This document shows positions 45,081 to 54,396 of a DNA stretch of 64,000 bases, in pieces. The DNA comes from Paraburkholderia podalyriae (GTDB lineage Bacteria; Pseudomonadota; Gammaproteobacteria; Burkholderiales; Burkholderiaceae). Within the stretch, counting starts at the first letter, position 1; every line of letters begins with the position of its first letter. A program made the translations under genes and the position numbers. The stretch is taken from contig NZ_VZQQ01000026.1 of NCBI RefSeq assembly GCF_014397785.1, positions 30,463 through 94,462 of the forward strand, in the 5' to 3' direction. The notes beneath the pieces were generated by a model, which ran no database searches, was not told the DNA's origin, and saw nothing but the letters and a program-made list of their open reading frames with translations.

Positions 45081-45121
45081 TCTATCGGCGTATCGAAGCA
45101 GAGCCGGACAAAGGGTCGAGA

Positions 45122-46195
45122 TCACACCGCCGCGAACCGAATCACCCCATCCGCATCCTGCGTACGCTTCAAATCCCCCGCCCGCCACAGCAGATGCAAA
45201 TGCGCGAGCGCCTCACCCATCGCGAACGTCATCTGATGGATATCGAGCTGGCGCTTGAACATCAGCGGCACGATATCGGCGGCGCTGCGCGGCTTTTCCG
45301 CACAAGCCTCCCGCACTTCAGCGAGCCGTGCGTCGTGATGCTCGCGCAACTGCTGAATCCGCGTGCGAACGCCACGAAACGGCTTGCCATGCGACGGCAG
45401 CACCAGCGTGTCGTCGGGCATCGTCTCGTAGCGGCCGAGCGACTCCAGGTACAGTTCGAGCGGCGAGCCCTCAGGCTCGATATCGAACACCGACACGTTG
45501 GTCGAAATGCGCGGCAGCACCATGTCGCCGGAAATCAGCGTGCTGGTTTGTGCGCAGTACAGCGCGCAGTGCTCAGGCGAATGGCCGAAGCCCGTCACCA
45601 CACGCCATGTCCAGCCGCCGATCCTCACGTCCTCGGCTTCGCGCAAACGGCGGTATTGCCCCGGAATCGCCGGCACGAGGCTCGAGTAATAGCTGTTGCG
45701 ATTGCGCAGTTTATCGAGCGATTCGGCGTCGTTCAGTCCGTGCCGCGCGAAGTGCCGCGCCGCGGCCTCGCCGCCCGCGTTCGAGCCGTCGCCGGTCGCC
45801 ATCACGCGCGCCTGCATGTATTCGCCGAGCGTCATCCACAGCCGCGCGTCCCAGCGCTTCTTATTGCCGCCGCCGCACACCCAGTGCGCGAGGCCGATGT
45901 GATCAGGATGGCAATGCGTGACGATCACGCGCAGCACCGGCTGACCGTCGAGCACCGAGTCGAACACGTTCTCCCAATTCACTTTGATCGTGTCCGACGT
46001 GATGCCGCAATCGACCACGGTCCAGCCCTGCTGGCCGTCGATTTCATCGCGCAGCAGCCACAGGTTGATATGGTCGAGCGCGAATGGCAGCGGCATACGC
46101 AGCCATCGCACGCCGGGCGCGACTTCCATCGTGCGGCCCGCGTCGGGCAACGTGTCGTTGAACGGGTATTGGAGTTGGTGTTCGAGTGCATTCAT
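45122..46195 (-). CDS. MBL-fold metallo-hydrolase
   Basis: 357 residues, cytoplasmic. The metal-binding motif is THCHPDHIGLAHW, followed by the second-metal histidine in GHSPEHCALY, the aspartate in LISGDMVLP and the histidine in LPSHGKPF, so a complete binuclear site is visible. The family includes glyoxalase II-like thioesterases. A C-terminal helical segment follows the core. The gene is divergent from a LiuR-like MerR regulator, with a palindromic site between them, so regulation by branched-chain-acyl metabolism is plausible. The ATG at 46195 has GGAGGAAG upstream. Confidence 0.9.
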   Translation of the reverse strand: MNALEHQLQYPFNDTLPDAGRTMEVAPGVRWLRMPLPFALDHINLWLLRDEIDGQQGWTVVDCGITSDTIKVNWENVFDSVLDGQPVLRVIVTHCHPDHIGLAHWVCGGGNKKRWDARLWMTLGEYMQARVMATGDGSNAGGEAAARHFARHGLNDAESLDKLRNRNSYYSSLVPAIPGQYRRLREAEDVRIGGWTWRVVTGFGHSPEHCALYCAQTSTLISGDMVLPRISTNVSVFDIEPEGSPLELYLESLGRYETMPDDTLVLPSHGKPFRGVRTRIQQLREHHDARLAEVREACAEKPRSAADIVPLMFKRQLDIHQMTFAMGEALAHLHLLWRAGDLKRTQDADGVIRFAAV

Positions 46196-46281
46196 GGGGA
46201 CTGTCTTCCTCCGACGACTCTCCGGCACGGCGAGGTGTGCGATGCCGGTCGGCCAGGTTGTGGTTGCTTTCCGCTCAGGTT

Positions 46282-46299
46282 GACGATAACGTAAACGTC
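46282..46299. promoter_or_regulatory. Probable LiuR-type MerR operator
   Basis: GACGATAACGTAAACGTC is an 18-base near-palindrome centred on ACGT, with two mismatched base pairs. It resembles the TTACGTAAACGT-type sites of LiuR regulators. It lies between the divergent MBL and MerR genes, 56 bases before the MerR start codon. Confidence 0.65.
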
Positions 46300-46354
46300 G
46301 ATTCTATCGTCCAATCCATATTTGTGCCCGGCCATGCGTCCACGAGATGTTCCG

Positions 46355-46759
46355 ATGAATACGCAATTCACGATCACCGAGCTCGCGCGCGAATTCGACG
46401 TCACGCCGCGCGCGATCCGTTTCTACGAAGACCAGGGTTTACTCTCGCCGAGCCGCGAGGGTTCCAGCGGCTTGCGGCGCGTCTATTCAGGCCGCGACCG
46501 CACGCGTCTGAAGCTCACGCTACGCGGCAAGCGGCTCGGCTTCACGCTGTCGGAGATCCGCGACCTGCTCGACGTTTACGAGTCGCCGACCGACACCGTA
46601 CCGCAGTTGCATGCGTTCCTCGCGACGGTCACGCGTCATCGCGAAGTGCTCGAGCGCCAGCGCGAAGATCTCGACGCGACGCTCGAAGATCTCGCGCAGT
46701 ACGAAGCGCAGGCGCGCGCGCTGCTCGATGGCGCCAGGCACGACGCGAAGCCTGCCTGA
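46355..46759 (+). CDS. liuR: MerR family regulator, LiuR-like
   Basis: 134 residues. The N-terminal MerR winged helix (ITELAREFDVTPRAIRFYED, then QGLLSPSREGSSGLRRVYS) is followed by a long dimerisation helix (LEDLAQYEAQARALLDG). The sequence closely resembles LiuR, which represses leucine/isovalerate catabolism genes and responds to branched-chain acyl-CoA. No cysteine metal-binding loop is present, unlike metal-sensing MerR proteins. It precedes aceK by 39 bases and is divergent from the MBL gene. The start MNTQFTITEL is typical. Confidence 0.85.
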   Translation: MNTQFTITELAREFDVTPRAIRFYEDQGLLSPSREGSSGLRRVYSGRDRTRLKLTLRGKRLGFTLSEIRDLLDVYESPTDTVPQLHAFLATVTRHREVLERQREDLDATLEDLAQYEAQARALLDGARHDAKPA

Positions 46760-46798
46760 AGTTGTCTGACTCTGACCGGCGTTTGCGGAGCGCGCGTG

Positions 46799-48616
46799 AT
46801 GAATCACTTCCCCAAGCTGTTATCGTCGCAAATCGGTTTCGACGTCGCGCAGACGATGCTCGAAGGGTTCGACCGTCACTACCGGGTCTTTCGCGACGCC
46901 GCGATCCACGCGAAGACGCTGTTCGAAGCCGGCGACTGGCATGGCCTGCAAAGGCTCGCTCGCGAGCGCATCACGTCGTACGACGATCGTGTGCAGGAAT
47001 GCGTGCATCTGCTCGAAGACGAGTACGACGCGGAGAAGATCGACAGCGAAGTGTGGCAGCAGATCAAGCTGCACTACATCGGTCTTCTGACTACGCACCG
47101 CCAGCCCGAATGCGCGGAAACGTTTTTCAATTCGGTGTGCTGCAAGATTCTGCACCGCTCGTATTTCAACAACGATTTCATTTTCGTGCGTCCGGCGATC
47201 TCGACCGAATACCTCGAGAACGACGAACTGGCCGCCAAGCCGACCTATCGCGCGTACTACCCCGGCACTGACGGACTGGCCGCGACCCTGGAGCGGGTCG
47301 TCACGAACTTCCAGCTCGATCCGCCGTTCGAGGATCTGACGCGCGACGTCGCCTGCGTGATGCAGTCGATTCGCGACGCGTTCGGCGTGTTCGACGAAGC
47401 GCCGAACTTCCAGATTCACGTGTTGTCGTCGCTGTTTTATCGCAACAAGGCCGCGTATATCGTCGGGCGCATCATCAACGGCGACGCGCTGCTGCCGTTC
47501 GCGGTGCCGCTGCGTCATGTGAAACCGGGCGTGCTTGCGCTCGACACGGTGCTGCTCAGGCGCGAGCAGTTGCTGATCATCTTCAGCTTCTCGCGCTCGT
47601 ATTTTCTGGTCGACATGGAAGTGCCGTCCGCGTATGTCGAGTTTCTGCGCACGGTGATGCCGGGCAAACCGAAGGCGGAAATCTATACGTCGGTGGGTCT
47701 GCAGAAACAGGGCAAGAATCTGTTCTATCGCGACCTGCTGCATCACCTGTCGCATTCGAGCGACCGCTTCATCGTCGCGCCCGGCATCAAGGGGCTCGTG
47801 ATGCTGGTGTTCACGTTGCCGTCGTTTCCGTACGTGTTCAAGCTGATCAAGGACAACTTTCCGCCGCCGAAGGAAACCACGCGCGCGCAGATCCAGCAGA
47901 AGTACCTACTCGTCAAACGTCACGACCGCCTGGGCCGCATGGCCGACACGCTCGAATATTCGAGCGTTGCGCTGCCGCTTGCGCGGCTCGACGAAACGCT
48001 GTTGCGTGAACTCGAGAAGGAAGTGCCGTCGCTGATCGAATACGACGGCGACAACCTCGTGATTCGCCATATGTACATCGAGCGACGCATGGTGCCGCTC
48101 AATCTGTTCCTGCAGAACGGCAACGACGACGACGTCGAGCACGGCATCAAGGAATACGGCAACGCGGTAAAGGAACTGATCCAGGCGAACATCTTCCCCG
48201 GCGACTTGCTGTACAAGAACTTCGGTGTCACGCGACATGGCCGCGTCGTGTTCTACGACTACGACGAGATCGAATACCTGACCGACTGCAACGTGCGCGC
48301 GGTGCCGCCGCCGCGCAACGAGGAAGACGAAATGTCGGACGAGCCCTGGTACGCGGTCGGTCCACACGACATTTTTCCCGAGACGTACGGCACGTTCCTG
48401 CTCGGCGATCCGCGCGTGCGCCGGTCGTTCATGCGGCATCACGCGGATTTCTTCGAGCCCGAGCTGTGGCAACGATACAAGGATTCTCTGCTAAAGGGCG
48501 AGCTGCCCGATTTTTTCCCGTATGACCAGAGCGTGCGCTTTTGCGTGCGTTATCCCGAGCGGTTCGCCGCAGCGACCGATGCGCAGGCGGACGAACCAGA
48601 TGTGCGCGTGGCTTGA
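46799..48616 (+). CDS. aceK: Isocitrate dehydrogenase kinase/phosphatase
   Basis: 605 residues, slightly longer than E. coli AceK. Recognised segments include RSYFNNDFIFVRP, VAPGIKGLVMLVFTLPSFPYVFKLI (ATP-binding region), and the catalytic VVFYDYDEIEYL. AceK phosphorylates and dephosphorylates isocitrate dehydrogenase to direct carbon into the glyoxylate bypass. GGAG lies about eight bases before the ATG at 46799; a GTG three bases earlier is an alternative. aceA and aceB are not in the window. It follows the LiuR-like gene. Confidence 0.95.
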   Translation: MNHFPKLLSSQIGFDVAQTMLEGFDRHYRVFRDAAIHAKTLFEAGDWHGLQRLARERITSYDDRVQECVHLLEDEYDAEKIDSEVWQQIKLHYIGLLTTHRQPECAETFFNSVCCKILHRSYFNNDFIFVRPAISTEYLENDELAAKPTYRAYYPGTDGLAATLERVVTNFQLDPPFEDLTRDVACVMQSIRDAFGVFDEAPNFQIHVLSSLFYRNKAAYIVGRIINGDALLPFAVPLRHVKPGVLALDTVLLRREQLLIIFSFSRSYFLVDMEVPSAYVEFLRTVMPGKPKAEIYTSVGLQKQGKNLFYRDLLHHLSHSSDRFIVAPGIKGLVMLVFTLPSFPYVFKLIKDNFPPPKETTRAQIQQKYLLVKRHDRLGRMADTLEYSSVALPLARLDETLLRELEKEVPSLIEYDGDNLVIRHMYIERRMVPLNLFLQNGNDDDVEHGIKEYGNAVKELIQANIFPGDLLYKNFGVTRHGRVVFYDYDEIEYLTDCNVRAVPPPRNEEDEMSDEPWYAVGPHDIFPETYGTFLLGDPRVRRSFMRHHADFFEPELWQRYKDSLLKGELPDFFPYDQSVRFCVRYPERFAAATDAQADEPDVRVA

Positions 48617-48688
48617 TGAATCCCACGAGGGTTCGCATCAGGCCACGCGCGGCGGTAGCCATCCAAGCTATGACCAAGGAGCTCTAAC

Positions 48689-49897
48689 ATGAGTGACGCA
48701 AACCACAGTGGTATCCATGCCGATCCGATCGTGATCGTCAGCGCGGCGCGCACGCCGATGGCCGGCTTTCAGGGCGACTTCGCGTCGCTGAGCGCGCCGC
48801 AACTCGGCGCGGTCGCGATCAAGGCGGCCGTAGAACGAGCGGGTCTGAAGCCCGAGCAGATCGACGAAGCGGTGATCGGCTGCGTGCTGCCCGCCGGCCT
48901 CGGCCAGGCGCCCGCGCGCCAGGCCGCGCTCGGCGCGGGTCTGCCGCTCGCCACCGGCTGCACGACGGTCAACAAGATGTGCGGCTCCGGCATGCGCGCG
49001 GCGATGTTCGCGCACGACATGCTGGCCGCCGGCTCCCTCGACGTGATCGTCGCGGGCGGCATGGAAAGCATGACGAACGCGCCGTATCTGCTGCCGAAAG
49101 CGCGTGGCGGCATGCGCATGGGCCACGGCCAGGTCCTCGACCACATGTTCTACGACGGCCTCGAAGACGCGTACGACAAAGGCCGTCTGATGGGCACGTT
49201 CGCCGAGGAATGCGCGGCGTCGTTCGACTTCACGCGCGAGGCGCAGGACGCGTTCGCGATCGAGTCGCTGAACCGCGCGAAGCGCGCGAACGAGGACGGC
49301 TCGTTCGACTGGGAAATCGCGCCAGTCACCGTAGCGGGCCGCAAAGGCGACGTCACGATCGCGCGCGACGAGCAGCCGTTCAAGGCCAACCTCGACAAGA
49401 TCCCCACGCTGAAACCCGCGTTCAGCAAGACCGGCACCGTGACGGCGGCGAACTCGTCGTCGATCTCGGACGGCGCGGCCGCGCTCGTGATGATGCGCGA
49501 GTCCACCGCGAAGCGGCTCGGGGTCAAGGCGCTCGCGCGCGTCGTCGGTCATTCGACGTTCGCGCAGGAGCCCGCGAAGTTCACCACCGCGCCAATCGGC
49601 GCGATCCGCAAGCTGTTCGTGAAGAACGGCTGGCGCGCCGGCGACGTCGACCTGTACGAGATCAACGAAGCGTTCGCGGTCGTCACGATGGCCGCGATGA
49701 CAGAGCACGATTTACCGCACGACAAGGTCAACGTGAACGGCGGCGCATGCGCGCTCGGCCATCCGATCGGCGCCTCGGGCGCGCGCATTGTCGTTACGCT
49801 GATCGGCGCGCTCAGAAAGCGCGGTCTGAAGCGCGGCGTCGCGACGCTGTGTATCGGCGGCGGCGAGGCGACCGCGATGGGTATCGAATTGATCTGA
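48689..49897 (+). CDS. Acetyl-CoA C-acyltransferase (thiolase)
   Basis: 402 residues. Thiolase signatures: the acyl-enzyme cysteine in NKMCGSGMRAAMFAH, GGMESMTNAPYLLPKARGG, the histidine in GGACALGHPIGASGAR, and the second cysteine in TLCIGGGEATAM. It condenses or cleaves acetyl-CoA units. Similar to AtoB/PhaA-type enzymes; which direction it works in is unknown. AAGGAG precedes the ATG. It heads a cluster with an SDR and an acyl-CoA dehydrogenase. Confidence 0.93.
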   Translation: MSDANHSGIHADPIVIVSAARTPMAGFQGDFASLSAPQLGAVAIKAAVERAGLKPEQIDEAVIGCVLPAGLGQAPARQAALGAGLPLATGCTTVNKMCGSGMRAAMFAHDMLAAGSLDVIVAGGMESMTNAPYLLPKARGGMRMGHGQVLDHMFYDGLEDAYDKGRLMGTFAEECAASFDFTREAQDAFAIESLNRAKRANEDGSFDWEIAPVTVAGRKGDVTIARDEQPFKANLDKIPTLKPAFSKTGTVTAANSSSISDGAAALVMMRESTAKRLGVKALARVVGHSTFAQEPAKFTTAPIGAIRKLFVKNGWRAGDVDLYEINEAFAVVTMAAMTEHDLPHDKVNVNGGACALGHPIGASGARIVVTLIGALRKRGLKRGVATLCIGGGEATAMGIELI

Positions 49898-49924
49898 CGC
49901 GTCGGCAAAACTTCGAGGCATACG

Positions 49925-50602
49925 ATGAAAACAGTATTGATCGTCGGCGCGTCGCGCGGCCTCGGCCGCGAATTCGCGCGGCAGTACAGCAAGAGCGGCT
50001 GGCGCGTGCTCGCGACCGCGCGCGACGGCGCCGCGCTCGACGCGCTCAACGAACTGGGCGCCGAAACCTTCGCGCTCGACGTCACCGTGCCCGAGGAGAT
50101 CGCGGCGTTCGGCTGGAAGCTCGACGGCGAACGCCTCGATGCGGCGATCCTGGTGTCGGGCGTGTACGGCCCGCGCACCGAAGGTATCGAGACGGTCAGC
50201 GCCGAGGACTTCGATCACGTGATGCACACGAACGTGCGCGGCCCGATGCAGTTGCTACCGATCCTGCTGCCGCTCGTCGAGGAAACGGACGGCGTGTTCG
50301 CGGTGATTTCGAGCCGCATGGGCAGCATCGCCGATGCGAGCGGCACGACCGGCTGGCTGTATCGCGCGAGCAAGGCGGCGCTGAACGACGTGCTGAAGCT
50401 CGCGTCGCTCGACGCGCAGCGCGCGACCTGCGTGTCGCTGCATCCCGGCTGGGTGCGCACCGACATGGGCGGCGCGCAGGCCGCGCTCGATCCGGCGCGC
50501 AGCGTCGCGGGCATGCGCGAAGTGCTGGCGCAGGCGGCCGCATCGCGCGACGCTTTTCACGGCCGCTTCTTTCAGCACGACGGTACGCAGCTCGACTGGT
50601 AG
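49925..50602 (+). CDS. Short-chain dehydrogenase/reductase
   Basis: 225 residues. Cofactor-binding GASRGLGREFA near residue 8 and catalytic Tyr-x-x-x-Lys in WLYRASKAALNDV. It is a short, single-domain SDR of the CsgA/YciK-like type. It lies 27 bases after the thiolase stop, and its stop overlaps the ribosome binding site of the following acyl-CoA dehydrogenase. The substrate is unknown; a role with the neighbouring acyl-CoA enzymes is likely by location only. Confidence 0.88.
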   Translation: MKTVLIVGASRGLGREFARQYSKSGWRVLATARDGAALDALNELGAETFALDVTVPEEIAAFGWKLDGERLDAAILVSGVYGPRTEGIETVSAEDFDHVMHTNVRGPMQLLPILLPLVEETDGVFAVISSRMGSIADASGTTGWLYRASKAALNDVLKLASLDAQRATCVSLHPGWVRTDMGGAQAALDPARSVAGMREVLAQAAASRDAFHGRFFQHDGTQLDW

Positions 50603-50613
50603 GAGATACGTTC

Positions 50614-51744
50614 ATGGTGCTTGATCAGGATCACTTGATGGTGCGCGACGCGCTGCGCACCTTCGTGCGCGAAGCGATCACGCCGTACGCGGCGCAATGG
50701 GACCGCGAGCGCACCTTTCCGCGCGACGTGCACCGGCAGCTCGCCGAGCTGGGCGCCTATGGCGTGCTGGTGCCCGAAACGTATGGTGGCGCCGGCATGG
50801 ATGCGCTCGCGCTCGCCTTGATCCTCGAAGAAATCGCGGCTGGCGACGGCGGCACATCGACCGCGATCTCGGTGAACAACTGCCCGGTATGCAGCATCCT
50901 GCTGACTTACGGCAACGACGCGCAGAAGCGCGACTGGCTCACGCCGCTCGCGCGCGGCGAGATGCTCGGCGCGTTCTGCCTGACGGAGCCGCAGGCGGGC
51001 TCGGATGCGTCGGCGCTGCGCACCACCGCGACGCGCGACGGCGACGCGTACGTGCTGAACGGCGTCAAGCAGTTCATCACAAGCGGCAAGAACGGCGACG
51101 TCGCGATCGTGATGGCCGTCACCGACAAGGCCGCCGGCAAGCGCGGCATCAGCGCGTTCATCGTGCCCACCAGCACGCCGGGCTACGTGGTCGCGCGTGT
51201 CGAGGACAAGCTCGGACAGCATTCGTCGGATACCGCCCAGATCGTGTTCGAGGCGTGCCGCGTGCCGGCCGCGAACCTGATCGGCGCGCCGGGCGAAGGC
51301 TACCGGATCGCGTTGTCGGGTCTCGAAGGCGGGCGCATCGGCATCGCCGCGCAAAGCGTCGGCATGGCGCGCGCCGCGTTCGAGGCGGCATTGAATTACG
51401 CGAAAGAACGCGAGAGCTTCGGCGCCCCGCTGTTTTCGCATCAGGCGGTGCAGTTCCGTCTCGCCGACATGGCGACGCAGCTCGAAGCCGCGCGTCAATT
51501 GATCTGGCATGCGGCGTCACTGAAGGACGCAGGCCAGCCGTGTCTGACCGAAGCCGCGATGGCAAAACTGTTCGCCTCCGAAGCGGCCGAGCGCATCTGC
51601 TCGGCCGCCTTGCAGATTCACGGCGGCTACGGTTATCTGAGCGACTTCCCGGTCGAGCGGATTTACCGCGACGTGCGCGTGTGCCAGATCTACGAAGGCA
51701 CGAGCGACATTCAGAAGATGCTGATCGCTCGCGCGCTCAACTGA
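50614..51744 (+). CDS. Acyl-CoA dehydrogenase
   Basis: 376 residues, ordinary ACAD length. Features: LTEPQAGSDASALRTTA (FAD region), the C-terminal signature GGYGYLSDFPVERIYRDVR, and the catalytic Glu region VCQIYEGTSDIQKMLIAR. It oxidises acyl-CoA to enoyl-CoA, passing electrons to ETF. AGGAG lies seven bases before the ATG at 50614, overlapping the SDR stop codon region. Chain-length preference cannot be inferred. Confidence 0.94.
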   Translation: MVLDQDHLMVRDALRTFVREAITPYAAQWDRERTFPRDVHRQLAELGAYGVLVPETYGGAGMDALALALILEEIAAGDGGTSTAISVNNCPVCSILLTYGNDAQKRDWLTPLARGEMLGAFCLTEPQAGSDASALRTTATRDGDAYVLNGVKQFITSGKNGDVAIVMAVTDKAAGKRGISAFIVPTSTPGYVVARVEDKLGQHSSDTAQIVFEACRVPAANLIGAPGEGYRIALSGLEGGRIGIAAQSVGMARAAFEAALNYAKERESFGAPLFSHQAVQFRLADMATQLEAARQLIWHAASLKDAGQPCLTEAAMAKLFASEAAERICSAALQIHGGYGYLSDFPVERIYRDVRVCQIYEGTSDIQKMLIARALN

Positions 51745-51751
51745 AATTTCG

Positions 51752-52207
51752 ATGAACAAACCATTGTTGTCACTGCAAAGACCCGCCGACTGTCCGTGCG
51801 GCGGCGCCACGCCCGACACACGCGGCGGCACCGCGACCAAAGCGCCGCGTTTCGCGCAATGCTGCGGTCGCTATATCGACGGCGGCGACGCGGCGCCGCG
51901 CGCGCTGGAACTGATGCGCTCGCGCTATAGCGCGTACGTGCTCGGTGCAACGGACTATCTGCGCGCGACGTGGGACGCCCGCACCTGCCCCGCCGCTCTC
52001 GACGCCGACCCTGCCGCGCCCGACGCGCCCCGTTGGCTCGGACTGCAGATCAAAGCGTTCGCCGAAAGCGATGCCGATCACGCGACCGTCGAATTCGTCG
52101 CCCGCTACAAGGTGGGGGGACGTGCGCAACGGTTGCATGAAGTGAGCCGCTTCCTGCGCGGCGATGATGGCCGCTGGCGTTATGTCGATGGCGACGTCAA
52201 CGAGTGA
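51752..52207 (+). CDS. ychJ: YchJ family protein
   Basis: 151 residues. The N-terminal SEC-C-like cysteine cluster (ADCPCGG ... FAQCCGRYIDGG) probably binds zinc. The NTF2-like second half (YSAYVLGATDYLRATW, VEFVARYKVGGRAQRLHEVSRF) matches the UPF0225/YchJ family, whose function is unknown. It begins eight bases after the acyl-CoA dehydrogenase stop. A terminator follows. Confidence 0.88.
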   Translation: MNKPLLSLQRPADCPCGGATPDTRGGTATKAPRFAQCCGRYIDGGDAAPRALELMRSRYSAYVLGATDYLRATWDARTCPAALDADPAAPDAPRWLGLQIKAFAESDADHATVEFVARYKVGGRAQRLHEVSRFLRGDDGRWRYVDGDVNE

Positions 52208-52290
52208 CGACGAGCAAGCGGCGATTAAGTAGTCGCTACATTGCACGACGAAGCTTTCCGACGTCTTTCGTCCCTCGCGACGAGATTCAT

Positions 52291-52315
52291 AAAAGGCCCT
52301 TGGACAGGGCCTTTT
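52291..52315 (+). terminator. Intrinsic terminator after ychJ
   Basis: A ten-base stem AAAAGGCCCT / AGGGCCTTTT (52291-52300 with 52306-52315) with a five-base loop TGGAC, followed by more T. It lies 84 bases after the ychJ stop and ends the acyl-CoA gene cluster. Confidence 0.9.
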
Positions 52316-52749
52316 TCGTTTTTCTCCGCTGTGCTCTTTGTTGGCCGAGCACCACAGCACTTACACGGCCTTTACCCGCCGCTTGCCGCCATACGTCCGC
52401 AGCCTTTGCCCCGCAAGGCTTTGAAGCCTCGTTCGCACATGCAGCAATTTTTTCCTCGCGGGTTCTCCTTGATTGCACAAAACAAAATTGGCGTGCCAGG
52501 ATGAGTCCGTTGTTTCATGACGTCACATTGCGAGAGCCGGTCATGCCGGCTCCGCAACATGCGCAGGAAGCCTGACGGGCCGCCGATCGAATGCGGGCCG
52601 CGGACTCCGGCGGCATCGAGTGACGCTCATCTTCGGCGCGTGGGGTCGCGCCGGCCGTTGGGTTCATCCCGTGCAATCTCGATTGGCGTGCGTGCGCTTC
52701 CCGCACAACGTACGCGAGTGGGTCTTTTTGTGTCGAAAAAGGTACGTCG
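52316..52749 (+). other. Intergenic region upstream of an exported hydrolase gene
   Basis: No gene is supported. Several short open frames exist but have no family-like sequence or ribosome binding site. The stretch must hold the promoter of the gene at 52750. A small hairpin AGGCTT-TG-AAGCCT is present at 52416-52429. Confidence 0.5.
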
Positions 52750-54057
52750 ATGGAGTTGAGCAAGGTTCTGACGAAATGTGCGGTGATCTGCGCCGCGGCC
52801 ACGTGCGCTGTCGCGATCGCGCACGCCGATTCGCTCACCTACACGTCTGCTTCGACACAGAATGCGACGCCGCTAAGCGACACCCAAGGGCCGCTGTCGC
52901 GCGCCCGCGTGCCGCGGCTCGCGCTCGAGGACGACGTCTATCTGCCCACCGCGCGCCTGAACGAAAAGGTCATCCGCGTGCCGGTCGACGCCGCCGGCGC
53001 GGTCACGCTCGAAACCACGATCTACAAGCCGGACGGGCCCGGCCCGTTCCCAATGATCGTGTTCAACCACGGCAAGATTCCGGGCGACCCGCGCACCCAG
53101 GAACGCAGCGACCCACTGCCGTTCGCGCGCGAATTCGTGCGCCGCGGCTACGTGGTCGTCGCGCCGAACCGCCAGGGCTTCGGCCACTCGGACGGCGTGT
53201 ACGAGCAGGACGGCTGCGACGTCGAGCGCAATGGCCTCGGCCAGGCCGGCGACGTTGCCGCGACGATCGATTACATGTCGAAGCAGCCTTATGTCGACGC
53301 GACGCACATCGCGGTGGCCGGCACTTCACATGGCGGTCTGGCGACGATCGCGTACGGCACCGAAGCGGCGCCCGGCGTGCGCGCGCTGATCAATTTCTCG
53401 GGCGGCCTGCGTCAGGACGCCTGCGAGGACTGGCAGGGCAATCTGACGCGCGCATTCGGCGCATACGGCGAGAAAACCACGGTGCCGTCGCTGTGGCTCT
53501 ATGGCAATAACGATTCGGTATGGAACGCGCCGCTCGTCGCGAGCATGTACGCCGCGTATCGCGCGCACGGCGCGAGCGTCAAGATGATCGATTTCGGCAA
53601 CTATAAGAACGACGCGCATCGGCTTATCGGCGACCGCGACGGCGTGCACGTGTGGTGGCCGACCGTCGAAGCATTCCTCGCGCGCGCCGGTATGCCGACG
53701 GCCGTGCAATATCACGTCGCCGATCCGGCCGCGCCGAAGGCGACCGGCTTCGCCGCGCTCGACGCGGTCGATGCGGTGCCGTACCTCGACAACGAGGGCC
53801 GCAATGGCTATCGCAACTTCCTGCATCAGTATCCGAGCCGCGCGTTCGCGGTGTCGGATTCGGGCGCGTGGTCGTGGGCCGAGGGCGGCGACAATCCGAT
53901 GTCGGTGGCGGTGGCGAATTGCCAGAAACAGAGCTCCGATCCGTGCCGGCTGTATGCGGTCGATAACGCGGTCGTGTGGGGTAACCAGAGCTCGCAGACG
54001 GCGGATGCGGATGGTGCCGATGCCAACGGCCGGCCAGCGATGGCGAGCCGGGAGTGA
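52750..54057 (+). CDS. Exported alpha/beta hydrolase (dienelactone-hydrolase-like)
   Basis: 435 residues. The signal peptide (about 1-27, ending AIAHA) exports it. The hydrolase core has PFPMIVFNHGKIPGDP, the nucleophile elbow GTSHGG, an aspartate in LWLYGNNDSVWN and a histidine in DAHRLIGDRDGVHVWW. It resembles the dipeptidyl-aminopeptidase/acylaminoacyl-peptidase-like hydrolases. The last 60 residues include a repeat-poor serine/alanine tail of unknown role. The substrate is unknown. No strong ribosome binding site is visible. Confidence 0.82.
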   Translation: MELSKVLTKCAVICAAATCAVAIAHADSLTYTSASTQNATPLSDTQGPLSRARVPRLALEDDVYLPTARLNEKVIRVPVDAAGAVTLETTIYKPDGPGPFPMIVFNHGKIPGDPRTQERSDPLPFAREFVRRGYVVVAPNRQGFGHSDGVYEQDGCDVERNGLGQAGDVAATIDYMSKQPYVDATHIAVAGTSHGGLATIAYGTEAAPGVRALINFSGGLRQDACEDWQGNLTRAFGAYGEKTTVPSLWLYGNNDSVWNAPLVASMYAAYRAHGASVKMIDFGNYKNDAHRLIGDRDGVHVWWPTVEAFLARAGMPTAVQYHVADPAAPKATGFAALDAVDAVPYLDNEGRNGYRNFLHQYPSRAFAVSDSGAWSWAEGGDNPMSVAVANCQKQSSDPCRLYAVDNAVVWGNQSSQTADADGADANGRPAMASRE

Positions 54058-54101
54058 AGTACGCATGTAGCCTTAAAGTCGCGCTGATTTTGATGTGCCG
54101 C

Positions 54102-54127
54102 AAGCCCGCCGTATCGGCGGGCTTTTT
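54102..54127 (+). terminator. Strong intrinsic terminator
   Basis: A ten-base stem AAGCCCGCCG / CGGCGGGCTT (54102-54111 with 54115-54124) with a three-base loop and a T run. It lies about 45 bases after the hydrolase stop codon. Confidence 0.9.
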
Positions 54128-54396
54128 CTTGTGCGCTCGGTTCCCCCGCAAAAAACACCTCGTCACCCAAATTCTGGCCAGTAATAGCCCATTACTTTGA
54201 CGTCGCTAACTCCGTCGATTGGCGATCTTCCCTCACGAAATCGAACAAGCTGCATCGAACGGCGCCAAACCTCGACGCCACCGCGAAAAACGCGGGTCTC
54301 GCGGGTGATGCGCGCGACGGAATAAACCGCTAATCTCGACCCCGCGCACTCGTCGAGGCTTGCGCGCGTGGCAAAAAAGCATCCTGGAGTACCTCT
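54128..54396 (+). other. Upstream region of the biotin operon
   Basis: No gene is supported. It contains the inverted repeat AGTAAT-AGCCC-ATTACT (54180-54196), about 200 bases before bioA, in a locally AT-rich spot. No BioR-like or BirA-like operator is evident, and this organism's BirA lacks a DNA-binding domain. The bioA promoter is not clear. Confidence 0.5.

Noticed and set aside
52204..52749. Small overlapping plus-strand frames between ychJ and the hydrolase gene
   Set aside because: They run through a strong terminator, have no ribosome binding site or family-like sequence, and are probably chance.
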